From Podarcis raffonei (Eukaryota > Chordata > Lepidosauria > Squamata > Lacertidae), in assembly GCF_027172205.1 (NCBI RefSeq), contig NC_070614.1, positions 41,407,001-41,471,000 of the forward strand: a stretch of DNA of 64,000 nucleotides. Direction: 5' to 3'. Positions 51,012 to 61,480 of the stretch are shown one piece after another. Each line of letters starts with the position of its first letter. Position 1 is the stretch's first letter. The notes beneath the pieces are model-generated. The model was not told the origin of the DNA, ran no database searches, and was given only the letters and a program-made list of their open reading frames with translations. The translations under genes and the position numbers were made by a program.

Positions 51012-52318
51012 GGGAGGCTTTTTTGTTCTTGCTTTTTAAAAGACAATTGGGAGACAGAATCCCTTTGCCAATGTACTGCAAGTTTCCCAGAGTTGTATGA
51101 ATGGTTGAGGGTCTATGTATTATCTACCTGCTCTAGACCACATACTGGCAATAATGTTTCTCGAAGGTTTATAGAAATCAATGTTACTAGCAGTCGTAGG
51201 ACCTGGAGGCTGATCTAGCAGAGATGGACGAGGGGCCACTGCTCCTAAATCTGACAGGTAAACCTTTATTAACAGGTGAAGTAGACAAAACTTGAAAGTT
51301 GAAAAAGGTGTTAGTTTGTTAGAAGTTAAAAATCCCAAGGCTGGATTCTTGCTGCTGGCAAACAGAATAAGTAGGAAGGTGGGTCTGGGGTCTCTTCCAG
51401 AGCCTTGAAAGGGGAATGCATCCCAAATAAGGATGTACTCTGTGAGGAAATTGCTGATCTACTTTCTGCCCACCTCCTCCAGCTCCATATTTAAGGACAT
51501 TTCTCTCTGCACCCTGGCAAATAGGCTTTTTGTTAAAAGTTAACGTGTTTGCGGCAGTTAGGTTGGCCCTGGCCCATGAAATCCCCTTTCTGCTCCATTA
51601 TTCGGATAGCATGCAAATCCAAAACTTCCAAACCTTCCACCAGGGTGTGCCTGGTGTTTATTGTTTAATCAAGTGTGTCCTTATCCTCACAGGTAACTGA
51701 TTACCAGTAACAGAGGAAGCTGTATAGCAGAGCTGCACACTTTAGAAATGCACGTTCTCTCCTGAGTCCATTTGGTCTGAAACGCATAGGGCTGGCAGTG
51801 TTTGTACAGGCCCCTTCTGTGCTTTTAGCAGCAGCCTTGTGCGCAGAAATGTAGCAAAGGAATCTTTTCTGGCAAGCTGTGCAATGCAGTAGAGCCAGGT
51901 TTTGTTTTTTTAAAAGGGGAGGGGAGCCCACATTGCTTTTGTGAAAGTGTTATATGCAGAGAGGGTGGGTTGCTAAACATCTGTGTTCCCGCACCCACAC
52001 CCCTGTGAGCGATAAGCGCAAATCTTGGGCGTTTGGGAGCAAAGTTCAGCATTGGATTTCTGACAGGCGCAGGCAGTGGCTGGGTCTAGATCAAGCCAGA
52101 AGCCCCACAACTTGACAGCAGAGTGTGACAGCTTGGACCACTGGATTGCTGTCTCCTAACTCCAGCAGAGACATCTGGGCGCTTTGGGGGTGGGCGGGCA
52201 GAAAGACGGCCGAACAGCAGACTTTGGCAGCAGACTCTTCCCAGCTATAATATTGTGGGCAGAAAGAAGGGCTGGGACCTGAGTTTCTTGAAGTTGCTAG
52301 GAGTGACCTGCCTTCGCC
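51012..52318. other. Intergenic upstream of the TRIM69-like gene
   Basis: No repeat recognised. The last 200 bp are likely promoter and 5'-UTR; no CpG island. Confidence 0.4.
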
Positions 52319-52666
52319 ATGGCTTCCTCCACACACTTTGAGGACCTCGTTACGGATTTCTCCTGCCCTGTATGCCTGGAGTGGTTCTGGGAGCCGGTTG
52401 CCCTCCCTTGCGGCCACCTCTACTGCCAGGCCTGCATCGAGGCAGCGTGGGGAGTCCCTGGCAGCAAGCCCATCTGTCCTCAGTGCCGGGAGCAGTTTCC
52501 AGAGAGGAGGTACACGCTGTGCAAGCTCCTGGGGACCTTGATTCACCGAATCGGCGGCATGAGAGCTGGGGAGGTCGAGGAAGGTCGACGCACTGAGCCC
52601 AGAGAATCTGCTCCGCGCCAGAATGGCACGCTGACCTCTGTCCAGGAGACTACAAAGCTGTACAAG
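52319..52666 (+). CDS. RING exon of the TRIM69-like gene
   Basis: 116 codons, donor TACAAG/GTGCGG. It holds a complete C3HC4 RING, then a hydrophilic linker with no Cys/His pattern of a B-box. The Kozak context is good (CGCCATGGC). Confidence 0.9.
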
Positions 52667-54024
52667 GTGCGGGGGGAAGAGTCCAGGCAGAGCCCCCTGT
52701 GTCCTGTTCCCAGATTGCTAGTAATAGTGATGAATGGGGTGTGTGAGAGCACAGTGGGTGGGAACGGGGAGTCTGGAGAAAGGCTGGCAGCTTTTCTATG
52801 GCTGGCTGGCTGAATTAGCATTATTAAGGGATCTCAAAGTGACCTATGCCAGCTCGCTGAGTGACCTTGGGCCAGTCACAGGCTCTCAGCCTAACCTACC
52901 TAACAGGGTTGTTGTAGACAGCGGGGGGAGCCATGTATGCTACCTTGAGCTCCTTGGAGGAAAAGGTAGGATGTAAATGCTATTATTATTATTATTATCA
53001 AATAATGGAGACATTCCCATGCATTTAACAGTACTCCAGCAGCTGGTTTGTTAACCATTCCCTGCTCCCTTGAATGGAGAAATGTTCGAGTGTTTTATAG
53101 CAAGCGCTGAGTTTCCTTTGGATAAGGCAGCACTGGAAACCTCTATTCCCTCCCACACCCCTAATTTGCACCTTTATTGGAATTATATTAAAATGTTTGA
53201 TTGCTTGTGCATTTGCCATATAAATTTAGCAAATAAATAAGACAGAAAACAGATGAGCAACACCTGTCCCAATTGGCAGCAAACTAGGAAGAACTACACA
53301 AATAATATCATTATTCCATGCAAGGAATCTAGTTACAGCTTGACTTCTCTATTGCCTTTGTAAGAGATGTTAGTGTTATGTATTAAGATATTTAACAGTT
53401 TGCTTACAAACATACAAGCAGAGCAGAGTGGAATCAAGGCCCCCACCAGGTTAGTAGGCAATCCACTTGCTATACAGTGGTACCTCGGGTTAAGGACTTA
53501 ATTCGTTCTGGAGGTCCGTTCTTAACCTGAAACTGTTCTTAACCTGAAGCACTACTTTAGCTAACGGGGCCTCCTGCTGCCGCCGCACGATTTCTGTTCT
53601 CATCCTGAAGCAAAGTTCTTAACCCGAGGTAATATGTCTGGGTTAGCGGAGTCTGTAACCTGAAGCGTCTGTAACCCGAGGTACCACTGTATCTGCATTA
53701 GATATCCTTCAAAGGGTGACTTTTTATTCAGCTAGTGAATAGTTCCTCCTGTCTGCCTAAATTAAAATGGCAAAATACCCTCCCAGTTGTCTCTATTGCT
53801 CCCCAAAGTGACACATGTTGGATTCCAAAAGCAGGAGCCATCAAGGGACACCCAGCCCTTTTGTGAAGACCTTAATTGCTCATTGGAGTTTATATCACAC
53901 AGAACCATTGGAATAGGTCCATGCGATTGGAGACAGTCAAGTTCATGGCAAGCAGGTGACATTTTTCCTGGTGTGGACAATTTCTGAATGGTCAGGTTAC
54001 TGTTAAATGTGCATTTACTTTGTG

Positions 54025-54104
<80 letters not shown>

Positions 54105-55938
54105 TTGCTCTCTCCGGCTATTTTTAATTTCCACTTGCCATCTTGAATAGGAGGAGCTGTCTCTGGCTATTTTGCGGATGGAATCTAACCTGACCAAACT
54201 TGTCCTGCTTACGAGGGAGGAAGAAGAGAAGCTCCAGAACCATCAGGTGAAGATGACTGGGGCGGTGAGGAGACATTTAATGAGGGCAATAAGCTTATAT
54301 ATCTTGGAGGGAAATATGCTTAGATCTCTCTCTGGTTGCTAGGCAGTTTTGCTGAGTCTGGATGACCACATCTCCACCGAATACAAGCATCTCCATCGCT
54401 TCCTCTACGCTCACGAGAAAGCGTGCAAGGCGAGGCTGGAGGAGGAAGGGGCACAGGTTCTTCGGGAGGAGGAGGAGAGACTGAGAGCACTGAGGGAGTC
54501 TTGCCAGCTGGGCCAGGAGCTGCTGTTGGAAGCCGGGGGTCACCTGCAGCTACAAGACTCTGCAAGCTTCCTAGCGGTAAGGAGAAAACAGGCTTCCATG
54601 GAGATTCTATGGCTGGAGCTGTTGTAAGAAAAACTGCTCCCTTTCCCTTATGGGGTATTCCGGAGCCCCTATAGAGTCCTTAAGTGGGTTCCCCATCAGT
54701 AAGAGAAAACAGAGGCCAACCAGAGTATACTGAGAAGCAAAGCAGCTAGTAAGCCTGATCTTTATTAAACTCTTGCAACAGGGTCCTCACTCACCACACG
54801 CAGGAGGGAGGAGAACCTTGAACAATGGTGCACAAGCCCTTATATAGACTTTTGAAATTGCCACCCTGTAGCCCAAGACATCATACATCACAGAAGGAGG
54901 CGGTCTACAGCAGAAATCCTGTCTGCCGGGATACCTGATAATGGTCACTGATTTCATTACCTGCTCAGTCTGCTCATTCTTTTGTGGTCGTTAATGCTTT
55001 AGTTCCTGAATCCAGGTCACAGGCTCACCCTATTCATACACAAATGCACCCTTAAGACAGGATTTGCAAGCAAAAATACAATGGGAAGGCTTTCCCCATT
55101 TGCCTCCCTTGCTGCAGAGGAATATTTGAGGCCATTGGGTGAGTCAAAATGGCTTCAGGATTGCTCTCCCGTACTATTTCAGACACGTGGTTCATATATT
55201 TAGATATGTGTGCATTTATGAATACTTATCCTATATTTGAGACCTTAAAATTCTAATAACACCGCCCTCCATCAAAAAAATCTCAGGGCAGTTCACAGAA
55301 TAACTGTGCTGGTTCTTGGGGGTGATTCTGAAGTTGGTGGGGATTCTGTTTTGATGACGTTTGGCCTCACTGATGACCTTGCGGGTGATACTATGATTGC
55401 GAGATGGATGAGGAAGAGCATTTAAGCAGGCAGTTTGTTGCTACTTGTATAAAATAGCAAAACCAGGAACTCCCGGCTCTAGTAGGTCAAAATTATTAAA
55501 ATTTAAAATCTCCTTGCTATTGTTCTAAACATGTGTTTCCCCTTTGTCCCCCTCCCATGCACAGGGAATACATTCTCTCCTGAACAGGTGAGTGAACCAA
55601 AATGAAAAGAGTAATTTCTTATTCATAAAGAAACACCCCTATTTTTATTTTAGTTATTAACATCTGCTTGTATGTGTGTGGTTGTTTTCCCTCCCACCTG
55701 GCTAAGGGTGAAGCAACAACAAGCCACACCAACGCTTCCTCTTATGCGCCCCATGCTGCAGACCCTTGGCCAGTTCAAGGGGCCTCTACAGTGTGCCGCT
55801 TGGAGGGAAATGAAATCTGCACTCGGCATAGGTAAAGGTGATGTTTGGGAGAACTCAAAAAGCGTCCTTGTTGCCTTTTCTGAGTGGACCGCATGAACAA
55901 ATCTTGACTCAGACTGATTGTATTCCTTCTCCACTGGG

Positions 55939-55969
<31 letters not shown>

Positions 55970-58900
55970 CTTCTTCTTCTTCTTCTTCTTCTTCTTCACT
56001 ACTCGTAGCCAAGTAAAATTGTCTTCCATGAGCACGGTCTTAACAGTGAGTCTGTAAGTGACAGTGGAGGCCAATTCTGGATCCACACGTCCTTCCAAAG
56101 TGAGGACATAGGTTTCTGGATGGGAGTTGATCATGGTGAGGGTTTGCCAAGCGTGCCTTCCTCTTAGCACGTTTCTCCCTTTCATCCTGAGTTTGAGCGT
56201 CTTCAGAGCCCATGACGTCTTTAGTAAAGGCTGTTCTCTAATTGGAGCACTCGCAAGCCAGTGTTTCCTAGTTGTCAGTGTTTATACTACATTTTTTTAA
56301 AAGATTTGCCTTGAGAGTATTTGAACCTCTTTTGTTGACCACCAGCATTACGCTTTCCATTTTTAAGTTCAGAATAGAGTAGTTGCTTTGGAAGACGATC
56401 ATCAGGCATCTGTACAACATGACCAGTCCAATGAAGTTGATGTTGAAGAATCATTGCTTCAGCACTGGTGATATACAGTACAGTGGTACCTTGGGTTACA
56501 GACGCTTCAGGTTACAGACGCTTCAGGTTACAGACTCTGCTAACCAAGAAATAGTACCTCAGGTTAAGAACTTTGCTTCAGGATGAGCACAGAAATCACG
56601 CTATGGCGGCACAGCCTCTGGAACGAATTAAGTACTTAACCCGAGGTACCACTGTATTTACTTCTTTCAGTACACTGGCATTAGTTCCCTTGAGTAGGGC
56701 AGACTCTCTCAGCAGTGGATTGCTAGCCAGTTCCTAATGTGGGACATCTGGCTGCTACTGGTTCCTGACAATAGTGAAAACAGGAAGCTCCTTTTACCAT
56801 GGGTCAATCTAGCTCAGTATTGTGCAATGCCTACGCCAGGGGAGGGGAACCTGTGGCCCACCTGACGTTGCCAAACTACAGCTCTCGCTATCCCTGTGCC
56901 TTGGTCATGCTCACTGGGGCTGGGGAGTTGTAGTTCAGCAACATCTGAAAGGAGCCCCAGGTTTCTTACCCCAGGTCTACACTGACGGGCAGCGTCTTTC
57001 CAGGGGTTCAGGCAGGGATTTCCTTTCCCTTTGTATTTGGAGATGCCAGGAATTGAATGTGGTACAGTCATACCTCATGTTACGTTTGCTTCAGGTTGCG
57101 CGTTTTCAGGTTGCGTCCTGCGGCGACCCGGAAGTACCGGAAAGGGTTACTTCTGGGTTTCACCGCTCGTGCATGCGCAGATGCACAAAATGACATCACG
57201 CGCATGCGCAGAAGCAGCGAGTCGTGACACGCGCAGATGTGGGTTGCGTTCTTTTCAGGTTGCGAACGGGCCTCCGGAATGGATCCCGTTCGCAACCAGA
57301 GGTATCACTGTATTTATTTATTTTTTGCACACCAAACCTGTGCCCCACCGCTGACTGCTTCCCAAAGGATTTTTGCAGAGGTGCTGGACTAGGTGGGCTT
57401 TTTGATCTTGCAAGGCACTCATCTTGTGTTCTAAGCAAGAGATTGACACAGATTAGTTCTTCTTAACAGTTAAGAGATCTTGAGTACCTATGTATTTACT
57501 GTTCAGCCCACCTGTAGCAGCTGGCATCTGTGGGCTCGCTCAGCTTGGCTGGGGATTCTGTGGGTCATGCAGAAGGCGAGAGGGAATGACTAAGAGTGCT
57601 CCGCAGTGAGTCAGGGAGCAGTGAAAGGACACCCAGGTGCTGATGCTGAGAAAACAGATAATGAAGGATTCTGCATTCAACAGGATCTTTGTGATTAGGT
57701 GATGACCTGACCTAGGAAGAGCTGTGTATACCAAGCCAATTAAAAGATCAGGCCAGGAGCTAATAAGGCTCAGGGATGACCTAACAGAACGGTAGAGGAA
57801 AAAGATGAGTCAGGTACAGATCATGAGTAATGGATTTATGATTTATGTTAAGGCCAGGGGAGGACACCCACCTGCCACCACCCCCCCCCCGTCTGGCTCC
57901 GTCTAGCAGATTTGGAATGAAATGTCTCAACAACAGATGTTTTAAATTACTTTCCTTTGACCCCCCCCCCCAAGTGCTCAGAAATATCCATCAAAATCTT
58001 CAGTCACTTGAAAACTAGGAAGTGGAATAAAAAATTAACACCAGGGAGTTATCGAGTACTTTTTGCAAATTTACAAAGAACAAAACAAGCTTTCTTGGAT
58101 TTGCTGAAAACCCTTTCAGCACTTCCTTCTCGAATGACCTAACAGTGATTTTCCAGTGATTATTTCCACTTTTAGTTGAATATTTTTGTGTATTTACTTG
58201 ATTGAGGGGGGCAGGCCCCTCTGGTTATGCTCATGAGGAATGCGTGTTGAGCTCTTAACTCACTGAATGCAGCGATTTTGGGTGTGCCGTTTGTATTAGT
58301 GCTGGCTCATGAAACGTCTAGTATTTAGAGCAAGGCTGGGGAACCACCATGTGTTGCCTAACTCTTGTCATCTCAGACTATTAAGTTTATACCTTCCTTA
58401 TACATTAAGCCAGGCATCCCCAACCTTCGGCCCTCCAGATGTTTTGGACTACAATTCCCATCATCCCTGACCACTGGTCCTGTTAGCTAGGGATCATGGG
58501 AGTTGTAGGCCAAAACATCTGGAGGGCCGCAGGTTGGGGGTGCCTGCATTAAGCTATAGTCCCAGAGGATCCTTGTGGTCCCTGGATGTCTTACTTCAGA
58601 GTAGATCTACTTAACACTGACCACTGTTCATGTTGGCTGGTGCTGAGGGAGCCAACAGCACTTGGGAGGTCACAGGTTCCCTAACTGTGATTCAGATGGT
58701 AGGAACCATTCCCAAGACTCGAAAGACCCTTCCCTACAGATCATATGGGGGGCTAAGATTGGTAGAAGGGGCCCTCTGGGTTGTCCCACCACCCTCAGAA
58801 ACTCAGTGGGGTGGTGGCCAAGGAACTGGCATTCTCCGGTGCAGCTCCTAAATTGTGGAAGTCCCTCCCCACAATTGCAGCTGGTACCTTCATTACACAA

Positions 58901-60129
58901 CTTTTGGAGAATGCTGAAGCTGCACCCCATATATTATTAGCCCCCCCCCCATTTCTGTGGCTTTAAGTTGTTTCAGACTGTTTTTACTATTGTATTTTAA
59001 TTGTTGTAACCTACCCTGGGTACTTAGGGTGAAAAGTGGGTAATAAATTATAGGAATAATAATCATCATCAGTTGCGAGCTTGTAGCTTGTATAAGTCTT
59101 CAGTCTCAGAAGGGAGCTGCATTTTTATTTTTCCAGTTCATCAGTATCAGTCTTGCCACGGACAAATTCAGCGATATTTGGAATTCATTCTTACAAATAC
59201 TGTACAAATACTTCCTGCTGCCAATCAGAAGCTGCAATTTGGTTTTCAAACGTTTTGGAAGTCAAATGGAATTCTGGAACAGATTCCGTTCAACTTCCAA
59301 AGTATGACTGTATACAGTTTTGGGTTTCCCCCTCCCCCTTTTACTTTCCTTTCTACAAGGGTTCTGTTTCTGTTTTTCTTTCTTTTTCTCTTTTATTTAT
59401 GTCTCATCATGTTTAGTGCACATATAATTATATACTTATTGAACTTTAAATAAAGATGTTTATAAAATAAATATTATAATCCTCCTCCTCATCATCATCA
59501 GGTTGCTATGAAATGCAAGGACAACTTGATTTTAAAATTTGCTTTCTTCCTTCCTCCCCCCCTCCCACCATTTTGCAGACTTCCCCCGGATAACCCTGGA
59601 CCCTGAAACAGCACACCCGTGTCTTGTCCTATCAGATGACTACACTTGTGTCCGGGACGGAAACCTGCGCCAGGAAGTCCCAGACACACCCATGCGGTTC
59701 AACTACTGTGTAGCCGTGTTGGGTTGCCAGAGTTTCTCCTTGGGGAAGCACTATTGGGAAGTAGAAGTTGGCAACAAGCTCTCTTGGACCTTAGGCCTGG
59801 TTAGCGTTTCTATCAACCGCAAAGGGAAAATCGCTGCCTCCCCTGGTAGTGGATACTGGGTAATCCGGCTGCGAAATGGCGTGGAGCTAATGGCCAAGGA
59901 CGACCCACCTCAAAGGCTGTGCCCCACATCCTTCCCCAAGAGAGTTGGGGTTTATCTGGACTATAACGGGGGCCTGGTGTCTTTCTGTGATGCTTCTACC
60001 ATGGCCCACCTTTACACTTTTGCGAGTTCTAGGTTCAAAGGGAGGTTGTTCCCCTATTTTTGCCCTGGGCTGTACAATTCAGGGAAAAATGCAACCCCCT
60101 TAAAAATATGCCATCTTCCACTATGGTAG
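52319..60129 (+). CDS. TRIM69-like RING/coiled-coil/B30.2 protein, 458 aa, no B-box seen
   Basis: Probable E3 ubiquitin ligase. Exons: 52319-52666 (348 nt), 54151-54246 (96), 54343-54576 (234), 55565-55587 (23), 55707-55831 (125), 59579-60129 (551). The 96/234/23 nt pattern is the classic TRIM exon signature. Residues 16-56 form a C3HC4 RING (C16, C19, C31, H33, C36, C39, C53, C56). A coiled coil spans exons 2-3 (HISTEYKHLHRFLYAHEK, compare TRIM69 HVSMEFLKLHQFLHSKEK). Exon 5 has LGQFKGPLQCAAWREM (TRIM69 LGQYKGPIQYMVWREM). The PRY-SPRY exon has ITLDPETAHPCLVLS, GKHYWEVEVG and LFPYFCPGL..GKN. Between RING and coiled coil, where TRIM69 has a B-box, only a polar linker of about 55 residues is present. 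The whole order is closest to TRIM69, but loss of the B-box and the location suggest a paralogue. Confidence 0.88.
52815..52998 (+). mobile_element. SINE 3' part with ATT tail
   Basis: GACCTTGGGCCAGTCACAGG..CCTAACAGGGTTGTTGTAG..GGTAGGATGTAAATG then TTATTATTATT. TRIM intron 1. Confidence 0.65.
53475..53689. mobile_element. TA-flanked MITE in TRIM intron 1
   Basis: 215 bp, intact termini CAGTGGTACCTCGGG and CCCGAGGTACCACTG, TA on both sides; looks young. Confidence 0.87.
54025..54102. repeat. Compound (TG)n(AG)n microsatellite near the TRIM exon 2 acceptor
   Basis: About 17 TG then about 21 AG units, ending about 48 bp before the 3' splice site of TRIM exon 2. Confidence 0.9.
54151..54246 (+). 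CDS. TRIM coiled-coil exon of 96 nt
   Basis: 32 codons, phase 0 on both sides, acceptor TTGAATAG, donor CATCAG/GTGAAG. Encodes LAILRMESNLTKLVLLTREEEE, a predicted helix. Confidence 0.88.
54343..54576 (+). CDS. TRIM coiled-coil exon of 234 nt
   Basis: 78 codons, acceptor GGTTGCTAG, donor CTAGCG/GTAAGG. It is rich in Glu, Leu and Arg heptads. A solo LTR begins about 45 bp after its donor. Confidence 0.9.
54620..55261 (-). mobile_element. Solo LTR, same family as 32.7 kb, in TRIM intron 3
   Basis: 642 bp, highly similar along its whole length to 32653-33620 without the SINE. On the minus strand it shows TATATAAG and AATAAAGATC. It is antisense to the TRIM gene and about 45 bp downstream of the exon 3 donor. 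Flanks show no matching target duplication. Confidence 0.78.
55565..55587 (+). CDS. TRIM micro-exon of 23 nt
   Basis: Acceptor CATGCACAG, donor AACAG/GTGAGT; encodes GIHSLLN plus two bases. A 23-nt exon at this place is typical of TRIM genes; TRIM69 has ITTLLHSLE here. Confidence 0.85.
55707..55831 (+). CDS. TRIM exon 5
   Basis: 125 nt, acceptor GGCTAAG, donor ATAG/GTAAAG. Encodes the QTLGQFKGPLQ..WREM segment conserved with TRIM69. Confidence 0.85.
55941..55997. repeat. (TTC)n microsatellite in TRIM intron 5
   Basis: 19 units, joined to the unclassified repeat at 55998. Confidence 0.9.
55998..56440. repeat. Unclassified dispersed repeat
   Basis: GTCTTCCATGAGCACGGTCT..TGGAGGCCAATTCTGGA matches 10245-10345 over about 95 bp. 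The longer copy here continues to about 56440. No coding signature recognised. Confidence 0.5.
56481..56654. mobile_element. TA-flanked MITE in TRIM intron 5
   Basis: 174 bp; starts CAGTGGTACCTTGGG, ends CCGAGGTACCACTG, with TA duplications. Confidence 0.85.
56837..56974. mobile_element. Older hAT MITE
   Basis: Starts CAGGGGAGGGGAACCTG, ends TTCTTACCCCAG; flanks GCCTACGC and GTCTACAC are a decayed 8-bp duplication. Confidence 0.65.
57065..57310. mobile_element. CpG-rich TA-flanked MITE, variant family
   Basis: 246 bp; starts CAGTCATACCTCATG and ends AGAGGTATCACTG with TA duplications. The interior is unlike the other copies: it carries repeated GCGCATGCGCAG-like CpG motifs. Confidence 0.75.
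58411..58546. mobile_element. hAT MITE with exact 8-bp target duplication
   Basis: 136 bp, same near-palindromic family; duplication CATTAAGC on both sides. In TRIM intron 5. Confidence 0.9.
58700..59060 (+). mobile_element. Older L2-like LINE 3' end
   Basis: GGCATTCTCCGGTGCAGCTCC..GTGGAAGTCCCTCCC is a diverged form of the L2 C-terminal/3' region; ends in GTGGGTAATAAATTA. Confidence 0.5.
59203..59311. mobile_element. Fragment related to the 16.4-17.1 kb DNA element
   Basis: Shares ATCAGAAGCTG..TTTGGTTTTCAAACG and TTTTGGAAGTCAAATGGA with 16.58-16.65 kb, and ends in ATGACTGTA. Confidence 0.5.
59579..60129 (+). CDS. PRY-SPRY (B30.2) exon of the TRIM69-like gene
   Basis: 551 nt from acceptor ATTTTGCAG to the stop. 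PRY (LDPETAHPCLVLSDD) and SPRY (LGKHYWEVEVGNK, WVIRLRNG, VGVYLDYNGGLVSF) motifs are intact. Confidence 0.92.
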
Positions 60130-61098
60130 AGGAAAAAGAACATCTCCTGTTCTGTTTTTCTTTTCTCAACTCACACCTGCTTCTGCAAGGACAATGCCCT
60201 GGACATATCGTAAGCAGAAGGTTCTTTAAACTCCCATTGTACAAATAATATTTTTGTATTTATTTTAAAGGGAAAACTCCTCCCAAGGCAATTAAAATGC
60301 ACACAGCGCAACAACAATAAAATAATTAAAAGCCAAAACCCAAAACAAACCCCAAAACACCCAGCCCACAACATGCCACAGCTATAACAAGACTATAAGC
60401 AACTCAAGAAAAAGCAGACAAGAACAGATGGATCTACAAGGCATTCCTAGAGAATCTCCTTCAGTGAAAATAGTAGTGTCTCTTATTTATTCATCTGCAG
60501 AAAAGGGTAAGCCCCTGGAGATTGCTGCTATGTTTAAAGAGCTACACAGGAAAACCCAATATAGGTAAAGACTGCAGTAAAATACAGGTTTATCCCCCAA
60601 CTATCAATGCAGTCAGTAGCGGGGACTGTCACAAAGTCCATTTGAAAGAGGCACAAGAACAAAGTTTGGAGTGGAATCACGGAGGAGAAGGCGTCTTTCT
60701 CCTGAACTGTGCCTGCCACCTCTAAGAAGCAACGTGCTTTTAAAATGGTACTTCTCAGACTTTATGAACTTGGGATTTGAATCCCCCTCCCCAACCCATC
60801 TCTTAGCAAGGAAGCGCAGAGAAGCCTCAGCAAAGGCAGTATAGATGCATGTGAGGCATTTGCTCTTTGTGAGGAATGTGTGGGTTGAGGCAATAACCCA
60901 ACACACTGGCATTAGGAAAGGACCAGAACAGGCAAGCTTGACTCTGGGTGTGTTATTGTCCCAGGCAATTTGCCTCTCAGTGGCCTCTTCTAGGAAACTT
61001 ACCCAGTTGTTGGGGTTCTTGGGCCCCAGCAGCTGCTGAGGGATTCCATGAACTGGTTCTGGCCTTAGACTTTAAGCTGCAGTGTATTCTAAGTGCTC

Positions 61099-61104
61099 AA
61101 TAAA
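61099..61104 (+). terminator. Candidate poly(A) signal of the TRIM69-like gene
   Basis: AATAAATAAA about 970 nt after the stop, followed by a GT-rich stretch (GTGTCTTAGG). Confidence 0.45.
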
Positions 61105-61304
61105 TAAACTTTTGCTCTATGTAAAAGTGTCTTAGGACTGAAATCCTGTTTTGAGGCATGTGGGGGGGTCTATGCAGATACAAGTCTGTTATGATGGTTG
61201 GTCCAGGGATCAGATAGGGCATATTCACTCGTGTTTTGCAAATGGCTCGCCAACTGCATTTCCCTTTTTTGTGCAAGATGACAGCAAATTTCCCAGGGTA
61301 GATG

Positions 61305-61480
61305 CAGTGCTTTTTTTCTGTGGACACACACGGGGACGCATACCCCTAAACATTTTGTGAATCTTTGTACTTTTGTCCATTTACTGTATTCATTTTCCCC
61401 AAATTGAACCAAAAAAATTGTGATTTTCTTGAGTCAAGATAAGAGTACCCCTAAACATTTTTTAAAGAAAAAAAGCACTG
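61305..61480. mobile_element. hAT-like MITE (CAGTGCTTTTTTTCT family), best-kept copy
   Basis: 176 bp; CAGTGCTTTTTTTCT..AAGAAAAAAAGCACTG termini; flanks GGTAGATG/GGTAGGTC look like a decayed 8-bp duplication. Confidence 0.82.

Noticed and set aside
55650-56185. ORFs with poly-Glu/poly-Lys at 55.9 kb
   Set aside because: Translations of the TTC microsatellite and an adjacent repeat.
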